A DNA stretch of 64,000 nt from Methanohalophilus halophilus (GCF_001889405.1 NZ_CP017921.1:124001-188000), one strand, 5' to 3'; numbered from the stretch's first letter, positions 29,507-40,819 are shown. Notes: a model not told the origin generated them from the sequence alone. Numbers and translations: made by a program.

Positions 29507-31324
29507 TCACACAGCATCATCAAGTCTGAGCCTCGGAGCTACTCCAAGGGATTTGATTTCATCCAGCAAAAGCTTGAATGCATAGCTCATTTCTACACGG
29601 TGGATGTCCGTTTCCGATCCACAGTTTGAACAGTACCTCACATTACGCCTGCGGTCAAAGGTCGCAATCATGCCACAATTACTACAGACAAGCTCTTCAA
29701 CTTTATCAGATTCATCAAGCAACCTTTCCTTAAGGGTCATCGCTGCACCATGGCCAATAAGTACATCCCTTTCCATTTCACCAAATCGCAGACCACCTTC
29801 ACGTGCACGTCCTTCGGTTGGCTGGCGGGTGAGAACCTGAACTGGACCACGGGACCTTGCATGCATCTTGGATGCTACCATGTGGTGCAGTTTCTGATAA
29901 AGGATAACACCAACAAAAATATCGGCCTGAACCTTTTTACCGGTCACACCATCATAAAAGACTTCTTTACCGGTATGCGAAAATCCATGTTTCTGTAAAC
30001 CTGCACGAAGGTCATCTTCCTTTTCTCCGGAAAAAGCAGTTGCATTGATACGTCTTCCTTCAACAGATCCTACTTTACCACCGATCATTTCCAGAACATG
30101 TGCAACTGTCATACGTGAAGGGATTGCATGAGGATTGATTACCAGATCCGGAACCATTCCGGATTCTGTGAAAGGCATATCGTGATATGGAACTATAAGT
30201 CCGATAACTCCTTTCTGGCCGTGTCTTGAAGCAAACTTGTCACCAATCTCAGGAATCCTCTGATCCCTGACCTTTACCTTGGTGAGTCTGGTACCATTAA
30301 TGGATTCAGTGAGCAGGACAGTATCAACCACACCCCTTTCATTGGAACGCATGGTGATTGCACTTTCCCTTCTCTGTTCTACGGTGATACCGAAATCCGT
30401 TTGTTCTTCAAGGAAACGCGGAGGACTGGTCTTACCGATCAATACTGAATTAGGCCCAACTGTGGTCTCAGGATTGACAAGGCCGTCAACATCCAGGTTT
30501 GCATAAGCTTCCGCACTACGTGCACCCCTGTATTCCGAATCGGGAATTTCAAATTTATCTTCCTGCCCACCTGGATAACGACGTTCTTCGCCCTCAAAAG
30601 TCCTGAGGAAATGGCTTCTACCAAGACCTCTTTCAATGGATCCTTTGTTAAAAACCAGTGCGTCTTCAATATTGTAACCTTCATAGGACATTACAGCTAC
30701 AACGAAGTTCTGACCCGCAGGCCTTTCATCAAAGTGAATTGATTCGCATGTCTGTGTGCGTGTGAGTGCTTTCTGTGGATAATGTAACACGTGTGCACGA
30801 GTATCAGGCCTGAGTTTAAGATTAGAAGTGGACACACCAATACATTGTTTGATCATAGCCGACCCCATGGTAATCCTGGGGGATGCATTATGTTCCGGAT
30901 ACGGCACCATGCCTGCACAGATACCCAGAATCAGAGAGGGATCTATTTCAAGATGTGTGTGTTTGGGAGTGATGTCACTCTCATAGAGTGCCACATATGA
31001 ATTTTCTTCTTCTTCGGCATCCAAGTATTCAATACGGCCCTGCCTGATGAGGTCTGCACTCATCAAGTCTCCGCTTTTGAGTTTATCAATATGCTCTTCA
31101 GTAACAAGAGGTAAGCCGTTTTCCACTACTACAAGTGCCCTTCTTGCCCTCCCTATATCGGAATTGATTATTACTTCATGAATATCTTCATAAAGGGCTA
31201 CATTTACCTGTCTGGAAAGCATACCGGCCCTTCTCTGCTTGCGAATATCTTCCACAAGATTGACAGGATCAGGATGTGTGCCTATTAATTCACCATTCAG
31301 GAATACTTTGGCATCAGTCACCAA
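29507..31324 (-). CDS. rpoB1: DNA-directed RNA polymerase subunit B'
   Basis: C-terminal half of the second-largest subunit, 605 residues. It includes the hybrid-binding domain ([17 protein letters not shown]), the [14 protein letters not shown] segment near the active site, and the C-terminal clamp with a zinc motif ([23 protein letters not shown], two CxxC pairs). The start overlaps the rpoB'' stop by 11 bases, which suggests coupled translation. This split is normal in methanogens. Confidence 0.98.
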   Translation of the reverse strand: MVTDAKVFLNGELIGTHPDPVNLVEDIRKQRRAGMLSRQVNVALYEDIHEVIINSDIGRARRALVVVENGLPLVTEEHIDKLKSGDLMSADLIRQGRIEYLDAEEEENSYVALYESDITPKHTHLEIDPSLILGICAGMVPYPEHNASPRITMGSAMIKQCIGVSTSNLKLRPDTRAHVLHYPQKALTRTQTCESIHFDERPAGQNFVVAVMSYEGYNIEDALVFNKGSIERGLGRSHFLRTFEGEERRYPGGQEDKFEIPDSEYRGARSAEAYANLDVDGLVNPETTVGPNSVLIGKTSPPRFLEEQTDFGITVEQRRESAITMRSNERGVVDTVLLTESINGTRLTKVKVRDQRIPEIGDKFASRHGQKGVIGLIVPYHDMPFTESGMVPDLVINPHAIPSRMTVAHVLEMIGGKVGSVEGRRINATAFSGEKEDDLRAGLQKHGFSHTGKEVFYDGVTGKKVQADIFVGVILYQKLHHMVASKMHARSRGPVQVLTRQPTEGRAREGGLRFGEMERDVLIGHGAAMTLKERLLDESDKVEELVCSNCGMIATFDRRRNVRYCSNCGSETDIHRVEMSYAFKLLLDEIKSLGVAPRLRLDDAV

Positions 31325-32954
31325 GAATCACCCCCCCATTACCGGGAGATTTCTTACCACTATCATCAGTAATATCCTGATAACCAGGGGATTTGATTAA
31401 ATCATCTACTGGCATTTCATGTTCCTCTGCATCAGTTCCTATCTCATTGGAATACTTAAGGATCTTTTCAGGCACATGAAGCTGCGCCGGTGCCACACCA
31501 AGACCATAAAGCACATTTTTCACTTTATCGAAATCATCCGCCCCTGTGGAAAGTTCCACCATCTGGGCAAAATTTTTCACCAAACCACAATTGGGACCTT
31601 CTGGTGTTTCTGAAGGACACAATCTGCCCCACTGAGTAGAGTGAAGGTCACGGGCTTCAAAGTGAGGTTGTGCCCTGGAGAGAGGAGATATTACTCGCCT
31701 CAGATGGGAAAGTGTAGAAATATAATCAGTACGATCAAGCAACTGAGATACTCCACTTCTTCCTCCAACCCAATTACCTGTTGCAAGTGGATGCTGGAGA
31801 CGGTCTGTAAGGACATCTGCCCTGACCAATGTGGAAACATTCAATTCCCTGTTCCTCATGTTTGCTCTTTCAAGCTGGTATTTGACATCACGTGTCAGGC
31901 GGTTGAAAGCCACCCTGAAAAGATCTTCCAGCAAATCACCTGTTAGTTTCAGGCGCTTGTTGGAATAGTGATCCTTGTCATCAGCACTACGACGTTCAAG
32001 AGCCAGTTCAAAACATGATTCGGCCATGCGACCCAGGAAATGGGCTTTTGCCACCCTGTCCTCCGGTTCATTACCAAGATGAGGAAGCAGATACCTGTCA
32101 ATAACATAATTTGCCCTCTTGATCTGATACTCGCTTGCCTGACCGGAGGCCACCCTCATACCGATCTTCTCAACCGCTTCCTCTACCGTATCGACTTCCG
32201 ACTCTTCAAGGTTTTCGAACATGAACTTCATTATTTCCGGATCTGTTGAAACCGTCTTGACGACATCTTCATCAGTTTCAATACCAAGAGCCCTGAGAAG
32301 AGTTATGAAATTTATCCTTCCAGAGATAGAAGGGAAAGAAACTTCCAGCAGGGCTTTCCTGCCCCTTTCAACCACCACAAGTGCCCTGTAGCCTCTCCTC
32401 TGGGAGAAAACCTTTGCAACTTCTATGCGATCCCCGTAACGCTCTCCGATTTCGGCCAATATCTTGTTGGGTGCAAGATCCTCAAGGGTCATAACTACCC
32501 TTTCGGTACCATTAACGATAAAGTAGCCTCCCGGATCAAGCGGATCCTCGCCGTGTTCGATCATTTCCTCATCATCGATTCCAACAAGATTACATATCTC
32601 GGATTTGATCATAACCGGCAGTTGTCCAATTTTGGCTTCCCTTGGTTCGGATTCTTCTCCACCTTTGACCACGGACATTTCGAGGAAGAGAGGAGCAGAA
32701 TAAGAAAGGTTTCGGAGTCTGGCCTCATTGGGGTAGAGGTTTTCAATTGCACCATCTGCCTCCTTGACAACCGGTTTTTCAACTCTGATGCGGCCTAACT
32801 TGACGTATATATCCTCAATGTCAGTCTCGATGAGATGTTGTTCATCGATAACTTTCTGAAGACCGCTGTTTAAGAACTTGTTATATGAATCGATATGGTG
32901 TTGTACGATTTTATCCCTTGTAAAATAGGCTTCCGACAGAAAATTGGTATCCAA
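31314..32954 (-). CDS. rpoB2: DNA-directed RNA polymerase subunit B''
   Basis: N-terminal half of the second-largest subunit, 546 residues, covering the protrusion, lobe and fork ([64 protein letters not shown] cut as [16 protein letters not shown] and [16 protein letters not shown]). The start appears to be TTG at 32954, with AAGAAGGTG about ten bases ahead; no ATG is available near the family N-terminus. It follows rpoH after about 130 bases. Confidence 0.97.
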   Translation of the reverse strand: MDTNFLSEAYFTRDKIVQHHIDSYNKFLNSGLQKVIDEQHLIETDIEDIYVKLGRIRVEKPVVKEADGAIENLYPNEARLRNLSYSAPLFLEMSVVKGGEESEPREAKIGQLPVMIKSEICNLVGIDDEEMIEHGEDPLDPGGYFIVNGTERVVMTLEDLAPNKILAEIGERYGDRIEVAKVFSQRRGYRALVVVERGRKALLEVSFPSISGRINFITLLRALGIETDEDVVKTVSTDPEIMKFMFENLEESEVDTVEEAVEKIGMRVASGQASEYQIKRANYVIDRYLLPHLGNEPEDRVAKAHFLGRMAESCFELALERRSADDKDHYSNKRLKLTGDLLEDLFRVAFNRLTRDVKYQLERANMRNRELNVSTLVRADVLTDRLQHPLATGNWVGGRSGVSQLLDRTDYISTLSHLRRVISPLSRAQPHFEARDLHSTQWGRLCPSETPEGPNCGLVKNFAQMVELSTGADDFDKVKNVLYGLGVAPAQLHVPEKILKYSNEIGTDAEEHEMPVDDLIKSPGYQDITDDSGKKSPGNGGVILGD

Positions 32955-33081
32955 AGCGATGCTAGCACCTTCTTTTAAGTTAATATAGAATATTCAGGCA
33001 AACAACGTAGCGCATGCGAATGTAAGCGTAAGAACAAAATCAATGAACGGGACAGAACCCGGCGAATATGAGTCATGCATG

Positions 33082-33318
33082 TCATTCAATTACATACCGG
33101 TAATAGGGGGCCTCTCCTGCAGTCTGGCTTTTGCGGGTAATTTTTACTACGTCTCCCACTTCTGCACCAATTTCTTTAATAACAGGATCTTCTATCTTGA
33201 TTTTAGGTAGCTGTTCCCTACCAATATTATACTCTTTAAGAACAGATTTTATTTCATCCTCATCAATAATTTCATGGCGGGGAATGAATTCATGATCAAG
33301 CAGGCTGAACTTACTCAA
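33082..33318 (-). CDS. rpoH: DNA-directed RNA polymerase subunit H
   Basis: A 78-residue subunit H (RPB5-like) of normal archaeal size: FSLLDHEFIPRHEII at the N-terminus and VGDVVKITRKSQTAGEAPYYRYV at the end. The start is TTG at 33318, seven bases after a GGAGG motif. The open frame continues upstream but runs straight through the tRNA-Lys gene, so it is not coding there. It is the first protein gene of the polymerase operon. Confidence 0.95.
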   Translation of the reverse strand: MSKFSLLDHEFIPRHEIIDEDEIKSVLKEYNIGREQLPKIKIEDPVIKEIGAEVGDVVKITRKSQTAGEAPYYRYVIE

Positions 33319-33369
33319 ATAATATCCTCCTATAAAATCTGCAGGTAAATATTTCCCATAAATTTGTGG

Positions 33370-33443
<74 letters not shown>

Positions 33444-33504
33444 ACAATGTTTGCTGCATACACCATTCATGCCACCCTTAGGCAGCGGCAATACATGAGC
33501 GGCA

Positions 33505-33516
33505 TTGTATATAAGG
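33505..33516 (-). promoter_or_regulatory. TATA box for tRNA-Lys / RNA polymerase operon
   Basis: The minus strand reads CCTTATATAC, a good archaeal box A, about 65 bases upstream of the tRNA-Lys 5' end. Transcription would start about 25 bases downstream of it. No other strong TATA lies between the tRNA and rpoH. Confidence 0.5.
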
Positions 33517-33662
33517 TTTGTTGTATAGGGCGCGTTTAACGAAAATCAAATGTTTCTAACGCATAAAAATGAACCCTAATTCCGGAAAATAAGGAAGCAG
33601 TAGAACACTACTACAAACAAGATATATATAGCATCATTTTCCGACTTTACAAAGTTATCTGT

Positions 33663-34898
33663 TTATGTGCCACATTTCCAGCCACCCATATATTCTGCCT
33701 GTTTGGGAGAATACGAATCTATTTCGACACCAAGGGTTTCCAGTTTGAGCCTTGCCACACGCACATCCAGATCTTGAGGTACCGCATGCACCCCTACATT
33801 GAGTTCATTCTCGGCAATATAACGCACACATTGGGCCTGGTTAGCAAAACTCATATCCATCACTTCAGCCGGATGACCATCACCTGCAGCAAGGTTTACC
33901 AATCTGCCATCGGCAAGAACATTAATGTGATTACCGCCTACCGTATATTCTTTGATATTTTTCCTGACATCCCTTACTGAAGAAGACAATGCAACAAGAT
34001 CTTCCAGATTTATTTCCACATTGAAGTGTCCGGAATTGGCAAGTATTGCACCATCTTTCATCAACTCAAAATGGTCCCTGTTAAGTACATCAGTGTTTCC
34101 GGTAGTCATCACAAAGATGTCACCATAAAGAGCGGCCTTTTGCATAGGCATGACCCTGAAACCATCCATTTTTGCTTCAAGAGCACGTATTGGATCCACT
34201 TCTGTCACAATGAGATTTGCACCCAGACCTGAGGCCCGCATGGCAGCACCACGACCACACCAGCCATAGCCGCCAATGACAACGGTCTTACCCGCCACTA
34301 ACAGGTTGGTAGTCCTCATGATCCCATCCCAGGAAGACTGCCCCGTACCATAACGATTATCGAAAAGGAATTTGGTCATAGCATCGTTTACGGCAATTAC
34401 CGGCATCTTCAGGGCCCCTTCAGCTTCCATTGCCTTGAGACGATGGACCCCCGTAGTAGTTTCCTCACACCCTCCCAGGATTGAGTCCAGAAGTTCGGTC
34501 CTTTCCGTATGAATCTTAAAAATCAGGTCCGCACCGTCATCGATGGTTATATCCGGACCAATATCAAGTACTCTGTCAATAGAGCCGTAATATTCCTTGC
34601 TGGAACAATCATATTTTGCAAAACAATCGATATTATTTTTCTTGTCCAGAGCCACAGCCACATCATCCTGAGTACTCAGGGGATTGCAGCCAGTAATAGC
34701 AATCTCGGCACCTCCTGCGGCAAGAGTTTCTACCAATACGGCAGTCTTTGCCTCTACATGAAGTGCCATTGCTATCCTGTGACCTTTCAGAGGTTTTTCA
34801 TCTTCGAATTCCTTCCTGATTATAGAAAGAACAGGCATATGATTCCTGGCCCACTCAATCTTTTGTTCACCAGATTCAATAAGTTCCTCATCGATCAT
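33663..34898 (-). CDS. Adenosylhomocysteinase family protein, short archaeal form (possibly S-inosylhomocysteine hydrolase)
   Basis: A 411-residue NAD-dependent hydrolase of the SAH hydrolase family. NAD-binding motif: GYGWCGRGAAMRASGLGA; substrate segment: [15 protein letters not shown], plus LFDNRYGTGQSSWDG. It lacks the roughly 40-residue insertion found in the second copy at 38087 and resembles the methanogen form shown in Methanocaldococcus to act on S-inosylhomocysteine after deamination of SAH. The DadD-like deaminase at 41346 would supply that substrate. Start: ATG 34898, preceded by GAGGT. Substrate preference is inferred. Confidence 0.82.
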   Translation of the reverse strand: MIDEELIESGEQKIEWARNHMPVLSIIRKEFEDEKPLKGHRIAMALHVEAKTAVLVETLAAGGAEIAITGCNPLSTQDDVAVALDKKNNIDCFAKYDCSSKEYYGSIDRVLDIGPDITIDDGADLIFKIHTERTELLDSILGGCEETTTGVHRLKAMEAEGALKMPVIAVNDAMTKFLFDNRYGTGQSSWDGIMRTTNLLVAGKTVVIGGYGWCGRGAAMRASGLGANLIVTEVDPIRALEAKMDGFRVMPMQKAALYGDIFVMTTGNTDVLNRDHFELMKDGAILANSGHFNVEINLEDLVALSSSVRDVRKNIKEYTVGGNHINVLADGRLVNLAAGDGHPAEVMDMSFANQAQCVRYIAENELNVGVHAVPQDLDVRVARLKLETLGVEIDSYSPKQAEYMGGWKCGT

Positions 34899-34910
34899 AC
34901 AATACCTCAT

Positions 34911-35255
34911 TTGATAATGGCCCTATAGAAAAACTATTTACAACTTCTAATTCCCCATAATCCCACAAGAGGAAAGCACCTGTAATAGTTGAAAAAACAC
35001 AGATTGATGAATAGACAAGGTTTGTCTTAAAATACTTAAACTTTGTTGATACAGCCACAGGAAATTATGAAAATCCAATCTGCACCTATAATATTCCAAC
35101 CAAAAATATATGCAACACCCACATCTGACCTTAGTTCTATTGGAAAGACATTGGAATAAATATTAAACATGACTCCCAAATAAATAAAATAAGAAGAGGT
35201 TGCGGTGAGTTACCAGAACTTCTTCTTTGTTTAAAATCAGATATTACCACCTAAT
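34911..35255. other. Non-coding gap
   Basis: AT-rich region between the kinase stop and the hydrolase start, both genes on the minus strand. It contains the hairpin at 35192-35226 next to the kinase and TATA-like runs (TTTAAGTATTTTAAGAC region near 35030 on the minus strand) that could start the hydrolase transcript. I see no gene. Confidence 0.55.
35192..35226 (-). terminator. Probable terminator of the GSMT-SDMT-kinase unit
   Basis: AGAAGAGGTT (35192-35201) pairs with AACTTCTTCT (35217-35226), one G-T wobble. On the minus strand it is followed by TATTTTATTTATTT. It lies 30 bases after the kinase stop codon. Confidence 0.6.
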
Positions 35256-36191
35256 TTAAAAGACCGTACCAAAGGATTCCTTGAACCGCCTCTTGAAATC
35301 CGCTAGCTTAAAGTGATGGTTCTGTGTACCCTGGTGTTCAATTTTTATAGCACCCATCAAAGATGCAATACGCCCCGTAGTTTCCCAATCCAGGTCATTT
35401 GTTAGACCATAGAGCAAGCCAGCACGATATGCGTCCCCACAACCCGTAGGATCCTGCAAAGCAGCTGGTTTGGCAGCAGGAATCTGGATTACCTCACCGT
35501 CTTTATAGATCAATGAACCTTCCGGACCTTTTGTAACTATAAGAGCTTTGAGCTTTGCAGAGATCTCCTCCTGACTCTTGCCAGTGCGCTCTTGAATCAA
35601 TTGCCACTCATAGTCGTTAACTGTCAACCATGTAGCTTGATCTATGAATTTCATTAATTCATCACCATCAAACATAGGCAGACCCTGGCCGGGATCAAAT
35701 ATGAAAGGTATACCCGCACTAGCAAATTCCCGGGCGTGCTGAATCATACCTTCTTTACCATCAGGTGCAACAATACCCACTGCATGATCACCTACATCAA
35801 GTACTGAATAATTATGGGAATAATCCATTGCACCGGGATGGAAGGCAGTTATCTGATTGTCATCCATATCTGTTGTAATAAAAGCCTGTGCTGTAAATGT
35901 GTCATCTACCACATTCACATGTTCCCGATTGATACCTTTCTCATCCATCCATTTTGCATAATGCTCAAAATCTGTACCAACCGTCCCCATCGGGAGGGGA
36001 TCTCCACCAAGTAACTTGAGATTATAGGCTATATTTCCCGCACAGCCACCAAACTCACGACGCAATTGAGGGACAAGGAAAGATACATTCAATATATGCA
36101 CCTTATCTGGAAGAATATGATTCTTAAACTTGTCATTAAATACCATGATATTGTCAAAGGCAAATGAGCCACAAATTAAAGCTTTGTCCAT
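35256..36191 (-). CDS. PfkB-family kinase, probably adenosine kinase
   Basis: A 311-residue ribokinase-family sugar/nucleoside kinase. It has the substrate-binding glycine motif (FGGCAGNIAYNLKLLGG, residues about 50-66) and the catalytic DPTGCGDAYRAG with the general-base aspartate. Archaeal enzymes of this type often phosphorylate adenosine, cytidine or inosine. As it follows SDMT and GSMT in one unit, the best inference is removal of the adenosine released by SAH hydrolysis during betaine synthesis. I used the ATG at 36191, which has TAGGAG upstream, rather than a longer frame. Confidence 0.82.
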   Translation of the reverse strand: MDKALICGSFAFDNIMVFNDKFKNHILPDKVHILNVSFLVPQLRREFGGCAGNIAYNLKLLGGDPLPMGTVGTDFEHYAKWMDEKGINREHVNVVDDTFTAQAFITTDMDDNQITAFHPGAMDYSHNYSVLDVGDHAVGIVAPDGKEGMIQHAREFASAGIPFIFDPGQGLPMFDGDELMKFIDQATWLTVNDYEWQLIQERTGKSQEEISAKLKALIVTKGPEGSLIYKDGEVIQIPAAKPAALQDPTGCGDAYRAGLLYGLTNDLDWETTGRIASLMGAIKIEHQGTQNHHFKLADFKRRFKESFGTVF

Positions 36192-36272
36192 AATATATAC
36201 TCCTAAGTTATGATTATAGTTTGAAATATAGATCATCTATCCGAAAAATAAATAAAAAGGGTAGTATCCCAA

Positions 36273-37109
36273 TTATTCTTTACGTAAATGGAATATACCC
36301 CAGGTGAGATGTTCGTTATTACCACCGTTCACCCAGTGTTTGAGACCCTGTTTCATATTATTGATGTAGTTCTGACTGACTACCTTGGAGAGCTCATCTT
36401 CCTGCTTCTCAGTTTCTTTCAACACCCTTCCATAATGGGTCGGCAGCTGGGAAGCATGTTCTTCAAATTCAATTTCCTTCATACCATACTTTTTGGCAGA
36501 TTCCCGATAAAACCCGGGTGAGCCGAGGGATTCCAAATGGATACGGTCCAGTATTGGTTGCAATACCCCTTCCGGACAATCATCAGTCTGCATCGGATCA
36601 GTAAATACAAAATCTCCGCCACTTTTCAGCACACGAGCAGCTTCTTTGATAACCTGTTCACGATTACCACTATGAAGGATTGCATCCTGGGACCACACCA
36701 CATCAAAAGAGAAATCAGGATATGGAATTTCTTCAAAGCTACCATCCACAACTGTTATAAGATGGTCGAGACCCTGATCCTCATTCATTTTTCGGTCGCG
36801 TTCATTTTCTACTTCACTCAAATTAAGAGCAACTACCTGACACCCATATTTTTTGGCTAGATACCTGGCAGCGCCACCATAACCGGCTCCGATATCCAGA
36901 ATTTTACTCTCCTTATCCAGATTGCTTATTTTTGACGCCATCCTTTCAATCGTACGTCGACTGGCGTCAAATATTGGTTCATCTTCTGAATTATAGAGAC
37001 CGACATGGATATCCTCGCCGCCCCAGATGGTAAAGTAAAAATTGTCGGCGTCATCGCTATTGTAATATTCCTGTGCTTTATCTACTGCGGTTTTTTGGTT
37101 TTCAGACAT
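36273..37109 (-). CDS. sdmt: Sarcosine/dimethylglycine N-methyltransferase
   Basis: A 278-residue SAM-dependent methyltransferase catalysing sarcosine to dimethylglycine to betaine in halophilic methanogens. Rossmann motif I is KILDIGAGYGGAARYLAKKYG (about residues 66-85), motif II/III SFDVVWSQDAILHSGNR, and VLKSGGDFVFTDPM follows; these match SDMT proteins. It lies 24 bases downstream of the glycine methyltransferase gene and before the kinase. High-salt expression is expected from the known Methanohalophilus system; no operator can be assigned from sequence. Confidence 0.93.
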   Translation of the reverse strand: MSENQKTAVDKAQEYYNSDDADNFYFTIWGGEDIHVGLYNSEDEPIFDASRRTIERMASKISNLDKESKILDIGAGYGGAARYLAKKYGCQVVALNLSEVENERDRKMNEDQGLDHLITVVDGSFEEIPYPDFSFDVVWSQDAILHSGNREQVIKEAARVLKSGGDFVFTDPMQTDDCPEGVLQPILDRIHLESLGSPGFYRESAKKYGMKEIEFEEHASQLPTHYGRVLKETEKQEDELSKVVSQNYINNMKQGLKHWVNGGNNEHLTWGIFHLRKE

Positions 37110-37133
37110 GTTGATTTCATCTTCCCATATTTT

Positions 37134-37925
37134 TTAATTTTTTTCTGCAACATGGAGGAAGAAATCAGGCTCATCCTCTTTGTAGGTCTCTTTAAAGTCC
37201 CCCAGGGTATTTATTTCCTGGAAACCAACTTCATGCAGAAGTTGCCTGGTGTAATCTTTTCTCAAGGGGAACATATTGAGATTGTAGACTGAACCATCCG
37301 AGAATTCATATTTGAAGCGGGCAAGCCCCTCATCAACATGTTCCGGAAAGACTGATACAGTATCGCCACAGTAATAATGGGCATGCTTGCTGGAATAACC
37401 ATCATCCAGTATGGCATCATAGTTACGCTGGTCAAGAAGCAATACACCATCATGTTTCAGCAACGCATAGAACTCAGCCAGAGCTTTTCTGCGGTCGCCT
37501 TCATCGAAAAGGTGTGTAAATGAATTACCCAGACATACAATAGCATCGAATTTGTCATGGATATCTTTATTCATCCATCTCCAATCAGCCTGAACGGTCC
37601 TCATCAAATATCCATGATCACGGGCATTATCAAAGGCTTTGACAAGCATTTCGGCACTGCCATCTGCACTTACGACATCAAAACCTGCCTGAAGTAAACG
37701 AACAGAATTAAAACCGGTACCTGTTGCCACATCGAGTACTTTCTTAACGCCCCTTTCTTTCAGGATGTTTATAATAGTATCCCCTTCGCTCTTGGCACGG
37801 CTTTCCCAATCGATGAGTTCGTCCCATTTATCAACAAATCCAGGAACATACTCTTCCTCATAATGGTCAGATTCCCTTACTTCTATTGGATTATCTCCAA
37901 AATCCTGTTTTTCATATTGGTTCAT
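37134..37925 (-). CDS. gsmt: Glycine/sarcosine N-methyltransferase
   Basis: A 263-residue SAM-dependent methyltransferase that converts glycine to sarcosine and dimethylglycine, the first steps of betaine synthesis; length equals what I recall for the Methanohalophilus portucalensis enzyme. Motif I is VLDVATGTGFNSVRLLQAGF, then VVSADGSAEML and DAIVCLGNSFTHL, and the LLDQRNYDAILD segment is typical of glycine methyltransferases. A strong TAGGAGGATCTAC leader precedes the ATG, and AAATATACTAC (near 37960) could be its TATA box. A terminator upstream separates it from ahcY. Confidence 0.95.
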   Translation of the reverse strand: MNQYEKQDFGDNPIEVRESDHYEEEYVPGFVDKWDELIDWESRAKSEGDTIINILKERGVKKVLDVATGTGFNSVRLLQAGFDVVSADGSAEMLVKAFDNARDHGYLMRTVQADWRWMNKDIHDKFDAIVCLGNSFTHLFDEGDRRKALAEFYALLKHDGVLLLDQRNYDAILDDGYSSKHAHYYCGDTVSVFPEHVDEGLARFKYEFSDGSVYNLNMFPLRKDYTRQLLHEVGFQEINTLGDFKETYKEDEPDFFLHVAEKN

Positions 37926-38038
37926 GTAGATCCTCCTATTGTTATTTAATGTAGTATATTTACAAATACAGTCGATTGTTGCTATTCGTCTGGCTCATGC
38001 TACCATGAATCCAGAATGGATTAAGTGAAATTAAATAA

Positions 38039-38058
38039 GGACTCCCACCCCGGGAGCC
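38039..38058 (-). terminator. Terminator after ahcY
   Basis: GGACTCCC and GGGAGCCC form a stem (one mismatch) around ACC(C); on the minus strand it is followed by TTATTTAATTT. It lies about 30 bases after the ahcY stop and upstream of the GSMT promoter, so the betaine methyltransferases form a separate transcription unit. Confidence 0.6.
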
Positions 38059-38086
38059 CTCCTCAGAACATCCATAACTTAATTGT

Positions 38087-39493
38087 TTAGTAACGGTAGT
38101 GTTCTGGTTTGTACGGCCCTTCAACAGGGAAACCGATGTATTCAGCCTGTTCCTGTGACATCTTGGTCAATTTAGCACCCAGTTTTTCGAGGTGCAATCT
38201 TGCGACCTCTTCATCCAGCACTTTTGACAATCGATAAACACCAACTTCCTTTGGACTCTCCCAGAGATCGATCTGTGCGAGTGTCTGGTTTGTGAAACTG
38301 TTTGACATGACAAAACTTGGGTGACCGGTTGCAAGACCCAGATTGACAAGTCTGCCTTCTGCCAGCACATATATAGAATGCCCATCAGGGAACTGGTATT
38401 CATCTACCTGTGGCTTGATGTTGACCTTTTTCACATTATCCATCTTGTTAAGTGCATCAACCTGAATCTCATTATCAAAATGACCTATGTTACAGACAAT
38501 TGCCTGGTCTTTCATGTTAGACATGTGTTCGGTCGTAAGTACATCACAGTTTCCTGTTGTGGTCACATAAATATCCCCATAGGGCAGTGCATCCTCAACA
38601 GTCATAACATCATAGCCTTCCATCAATGCCTGCAGTGCGCAGATTGGATCGGTTTCTGTAATAATCACTCTTGCCTTGTGATTAGCCAGTGCTGCTGCTG
38701 AGCCTTTACCGACATCACCATAGCCACAAACCACTGCAACCTTACCTGCAATCATCACATCAGTACCACGCTTTATGGCATCTACAAGGGATTCCCTGCA
38801 TCCGTAGACATTATCAAATTTACTCTTGGTTACAGAGTCATTGACATTTATAGCAGGTGTAAGAAGTTCTCCCTTCCTCTCCCAGTGATACAATCTGTGC
38901 ACACCGGTGGTTGTCTCCTCGGACACACCCTTCCAATCAGCAACTGCTTTATGCCAGAATTGAGGGTCTTCCTTCAGGGATTTTTTAAGCACTTCGTTCT
39001 GGGCTATAAGTTCCTTGTTCTCTGTAGGTTCATCAAGGATGGAAGGGTCATCTTCTGCTGCATACCCGCGATGCATCATCAGGGTGGCATCTCCACCATC
39101 ATCCACAATGAGATTTGGTCCTTTACCATCTGGCCAGGTCAATGCCTGTTTGGTGCACCACCAGTAATCATCAAGTGTTTCACCCTTCCATGCAAAAACC
39201 GGGACACCTGTATCTGCTATTGCGGCTGCTGCTTCATCCTGGGTCGAGAAAATATTACATGATGCCCAGCGCACATCTGCACCGAGTTCAACCAGTGTTT
39301 CAATAAGAACTGCAGTTTGAACAGTCATATGAAGACTGCCACTTATACGTGCTCCTTTAAGTGGTTTCATAGGCCCGTACTTTTCACGTGTGGCCATAAG
39401 ACCCGGCATTTCCTGTTCAGCTATATTTAACTGCTTGCGACCGGAGTCAGCAAGTCCAATATCCTTAACTTTATAATCCTTATTTGTAACCAT
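38087..39493 (-). CDS. ahcY: Adenosylhomocysteinase, long bacterial/eukaryal form
   Basis: Hydrolyses SAH to adenosine and homocysteine, relieving product inhibition of GSMT and SDMT. At 468 residues it carries the extra insertion (about residues 150-190, [20 protein letters not shown] region) typical of bacterial and eukaryal enzymes and absent from the other copy at 33663. NAD motif: [13 protein letters not shown]; substrate motif [13 protein letters not shown]-terminal KPEHYRY is the canonical end. It lies between metK and GSMT. A second form of the enzyme in one archaeon suggests acquisition by transfer. Confidence 0.95.
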   Translation of the reverse strand: MVTNKDYKVKDIGLADSGRKQLNIAEQEMPGLMATREKYGPMKPLKGARISGSLHMTVQTAVLIETLVELGADVRWASCNIFSTQDEAAAAIADTGVPVFAWKGETLDDYWWCTKQALTWPDGKGPNLIVDDGGDATLMMHRGYAAEDDPSILDEPTENKELIAQNEVLKKSLKEDPQFWHKAVADWKGVSEETTTGVHRLYHWERKGELLTPAINVNDSVTKSKFDNVYGCRESLVDAIKRGTDVMIAGKVAVVCGYGDVGKGSAAALANHKARVIITETDPICALQALMEGYDVMTVEDALPYGDIYVTTTGNCDVLTTEHMSNMKDQAIVCNIGHFDNEIQVDALNKMDNVKKVNIKPQVDEYQFPDGHSIYVLAEGRLVNLGLATGHPSFVMSNSFTNQTLAQIDLWESPKEVGVYRLSKVLDEEVARLHLEKLGAKLTKMSQEQAEYIGFPVEGPYKPEHYRY

Positions 39494-39566
39494 GTTTTCA
39501 CCAATAATTAATCATCTTCTTAGCAACGCTAAGATTCCAAATATACTTCTAAATACCTAGTACCAA

Positions 39567-39593
39567 TCTAAATAGTGACTATTGTGATTTAGA
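39567..39593. promoter_or_regulatory. Inverted repeat between metK and ahcY
   Basis: TCTAAAT (39567-39573) and ATTTAGA (39587-39593) are inverted copies, and AATAGTGACTATT (39571-39583) is itself a palindrome. It lies directly after the metK stop and upstream of an AGTATATTT element (near 39540, minus strand) that could be the ahcY TATA box. It may be an operator or an RNA hairpin; I cannot tell which. Confidence 0.35.
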
Positions 39594-39599
39594 CAAAAA

Positions 39600-40799
39600 T
39601 CATTTCACTACGTTGAGATTGAATTTTCCTTTGAGGCTATCCACCTTGTCAAGTTGTTCCCAGGGGAAAATATTCCTTCCAAAATGACCATAAGAAGATG
39701 CCTGCCTGTATGACCAACCTTTAGGATGCAATAAATTCAGATCTTCTATCAGGGCTGCTGGTCTGAAATCAAATATTTCACCGGATTCCAATACATCCTG
39801 GATTTCCTGATCTTCTATTACACCTGTACCATAGGTATCAACATTGATACTGAGAGGCTTTGCGACACCAATGGCATAGGCCACCTGGATTTCACATTTA
39901 TCGGCAAGACCTGCTGCAACTATGTTTTTGGCGACATATCTTGCATAGTATGCTGCTGAGCGATCAACCTTGGAAGGATCTTTACCCGAAAAAGCTCCTC
40001 CACCATGGCTGCCTACTCCTCCATAGGTATCCACGATGATCTTACGTCCGGTCAGTCCTGCATCTGCATAGGGACCTCCTAGAACGAATCCTCCTGTTGG
40101 GTTTATGAAATACTCGGTATCTGACCTCAACATACCGGTTGGTTCAAGGACTTCATTGATAAATCCTACCATGTCATTACGAACTGTTTCAAGGGGGATA
40201 TCATCAGTCTGCTGGGATACCACTACAGCTGTTATGTGGTCAGGTTTTCCATTTACATATTTCACTGAAACCTGTGATTTGGCATCCGGTCTTAAGTAGG
40301 ATACCTTACCTTCCTGACGGATAGAGTCCAGGTACCGGAGTAACCTGTGGCTAAATGCAATTGGAGCAGGCATGTATTCATCTGTTTCATTGGTAGCATA
40401 ACCAAACATCATACCCTGATCCCCTGCACCCTGTTCTTCATATAATCCTGTGCCTTCGGTAACTCCCATAGATATGTCAGGGGATTGTTCATGGATTTTC
40501 GAGATATATTCAAAGGATTTATCCCAGAAAAGTAGGTCCTTATGATCATATCCTATATCACGGACTACTTCACGTGCTATATTCTCTGTATCAATCTGTT
40601 CCATACCTTTACAGGTAATTTCACCTGCATTTACCACAAGGTCATGGGCTACAAGTGTTTCACATGCCACACGACTGTTAGGATCAGCTTCCAGGCATGC
40701 ATCCAGAACTGCATCAGATACCTGATCACATATCTTATCTGGATGTCCTGCACCGACCGCTTCTGAAGTAAATACGTGGTCATATTTGAGTTTGCTCAT
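39600..40799 (-). CDS. metK: S-adenosylmethionine synthetase, bacterial type
   Basis: Makes SAM from methionine and ATP. The 399-residue protein is of the bacterial/eukaryal MetK family, not the distinct archaeal MAT family: [55 protein letters not shown]-type ([19 protein letters not shown]) motifs are all present. The start is ATG 40799, seven bases after AGGAG; GTG 40805 is less likely. It heads the SAM/betaine region and is preceded by a 25-bp tandem repeat in the leader. Bacterial type plus betaine context suggests horizontal origin. Confidence 0.95.
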   Translation of the reverse strand: MSKLKYDHVFTSEAVGAGHPDKICDQVSDAVLDACLEADPNSRVACETLVAHDLVVNAGEITCKGMEQIDTENIAREVVRDIGYDHKDLLFWDKSFEYISKIHEQSPDISMGVTEGTGLYEEQGAGDQGMMFGYATNETDEYMPAPIAFSHRLLRYLDSIRQEGKVSYLRPDAKSQVSVKYVNGKPDHITAVVVSQQTDDIPLETVRNDMVGFINEVLEPTGMLRSDTEYFINPTGGFVLGGPYADAGLTGRKIIVDTYGGVGSHGGGAFSGKDPSKVDRSAAYYARYVAKNIVAAGLADKCEIQVAYAIGVAKPLSINVDTYGTGVIEDQEIQDVLESGEIFDFRPAALIEDLNLLHPKGWSYRQASSYGHFGRNIFPWEQLDKVDSLKGKFNLNVVK

Positions 40800-40819
40800 C
40801 TTCACACTCCTGTTTTATC

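Noticed and set aside
20238-32954. Many long antisense frames across the polymerase and translation genes
   Set aside because: They mirror well-conserved genes on the minus strand, have no SD motifs and no recognisable domains.
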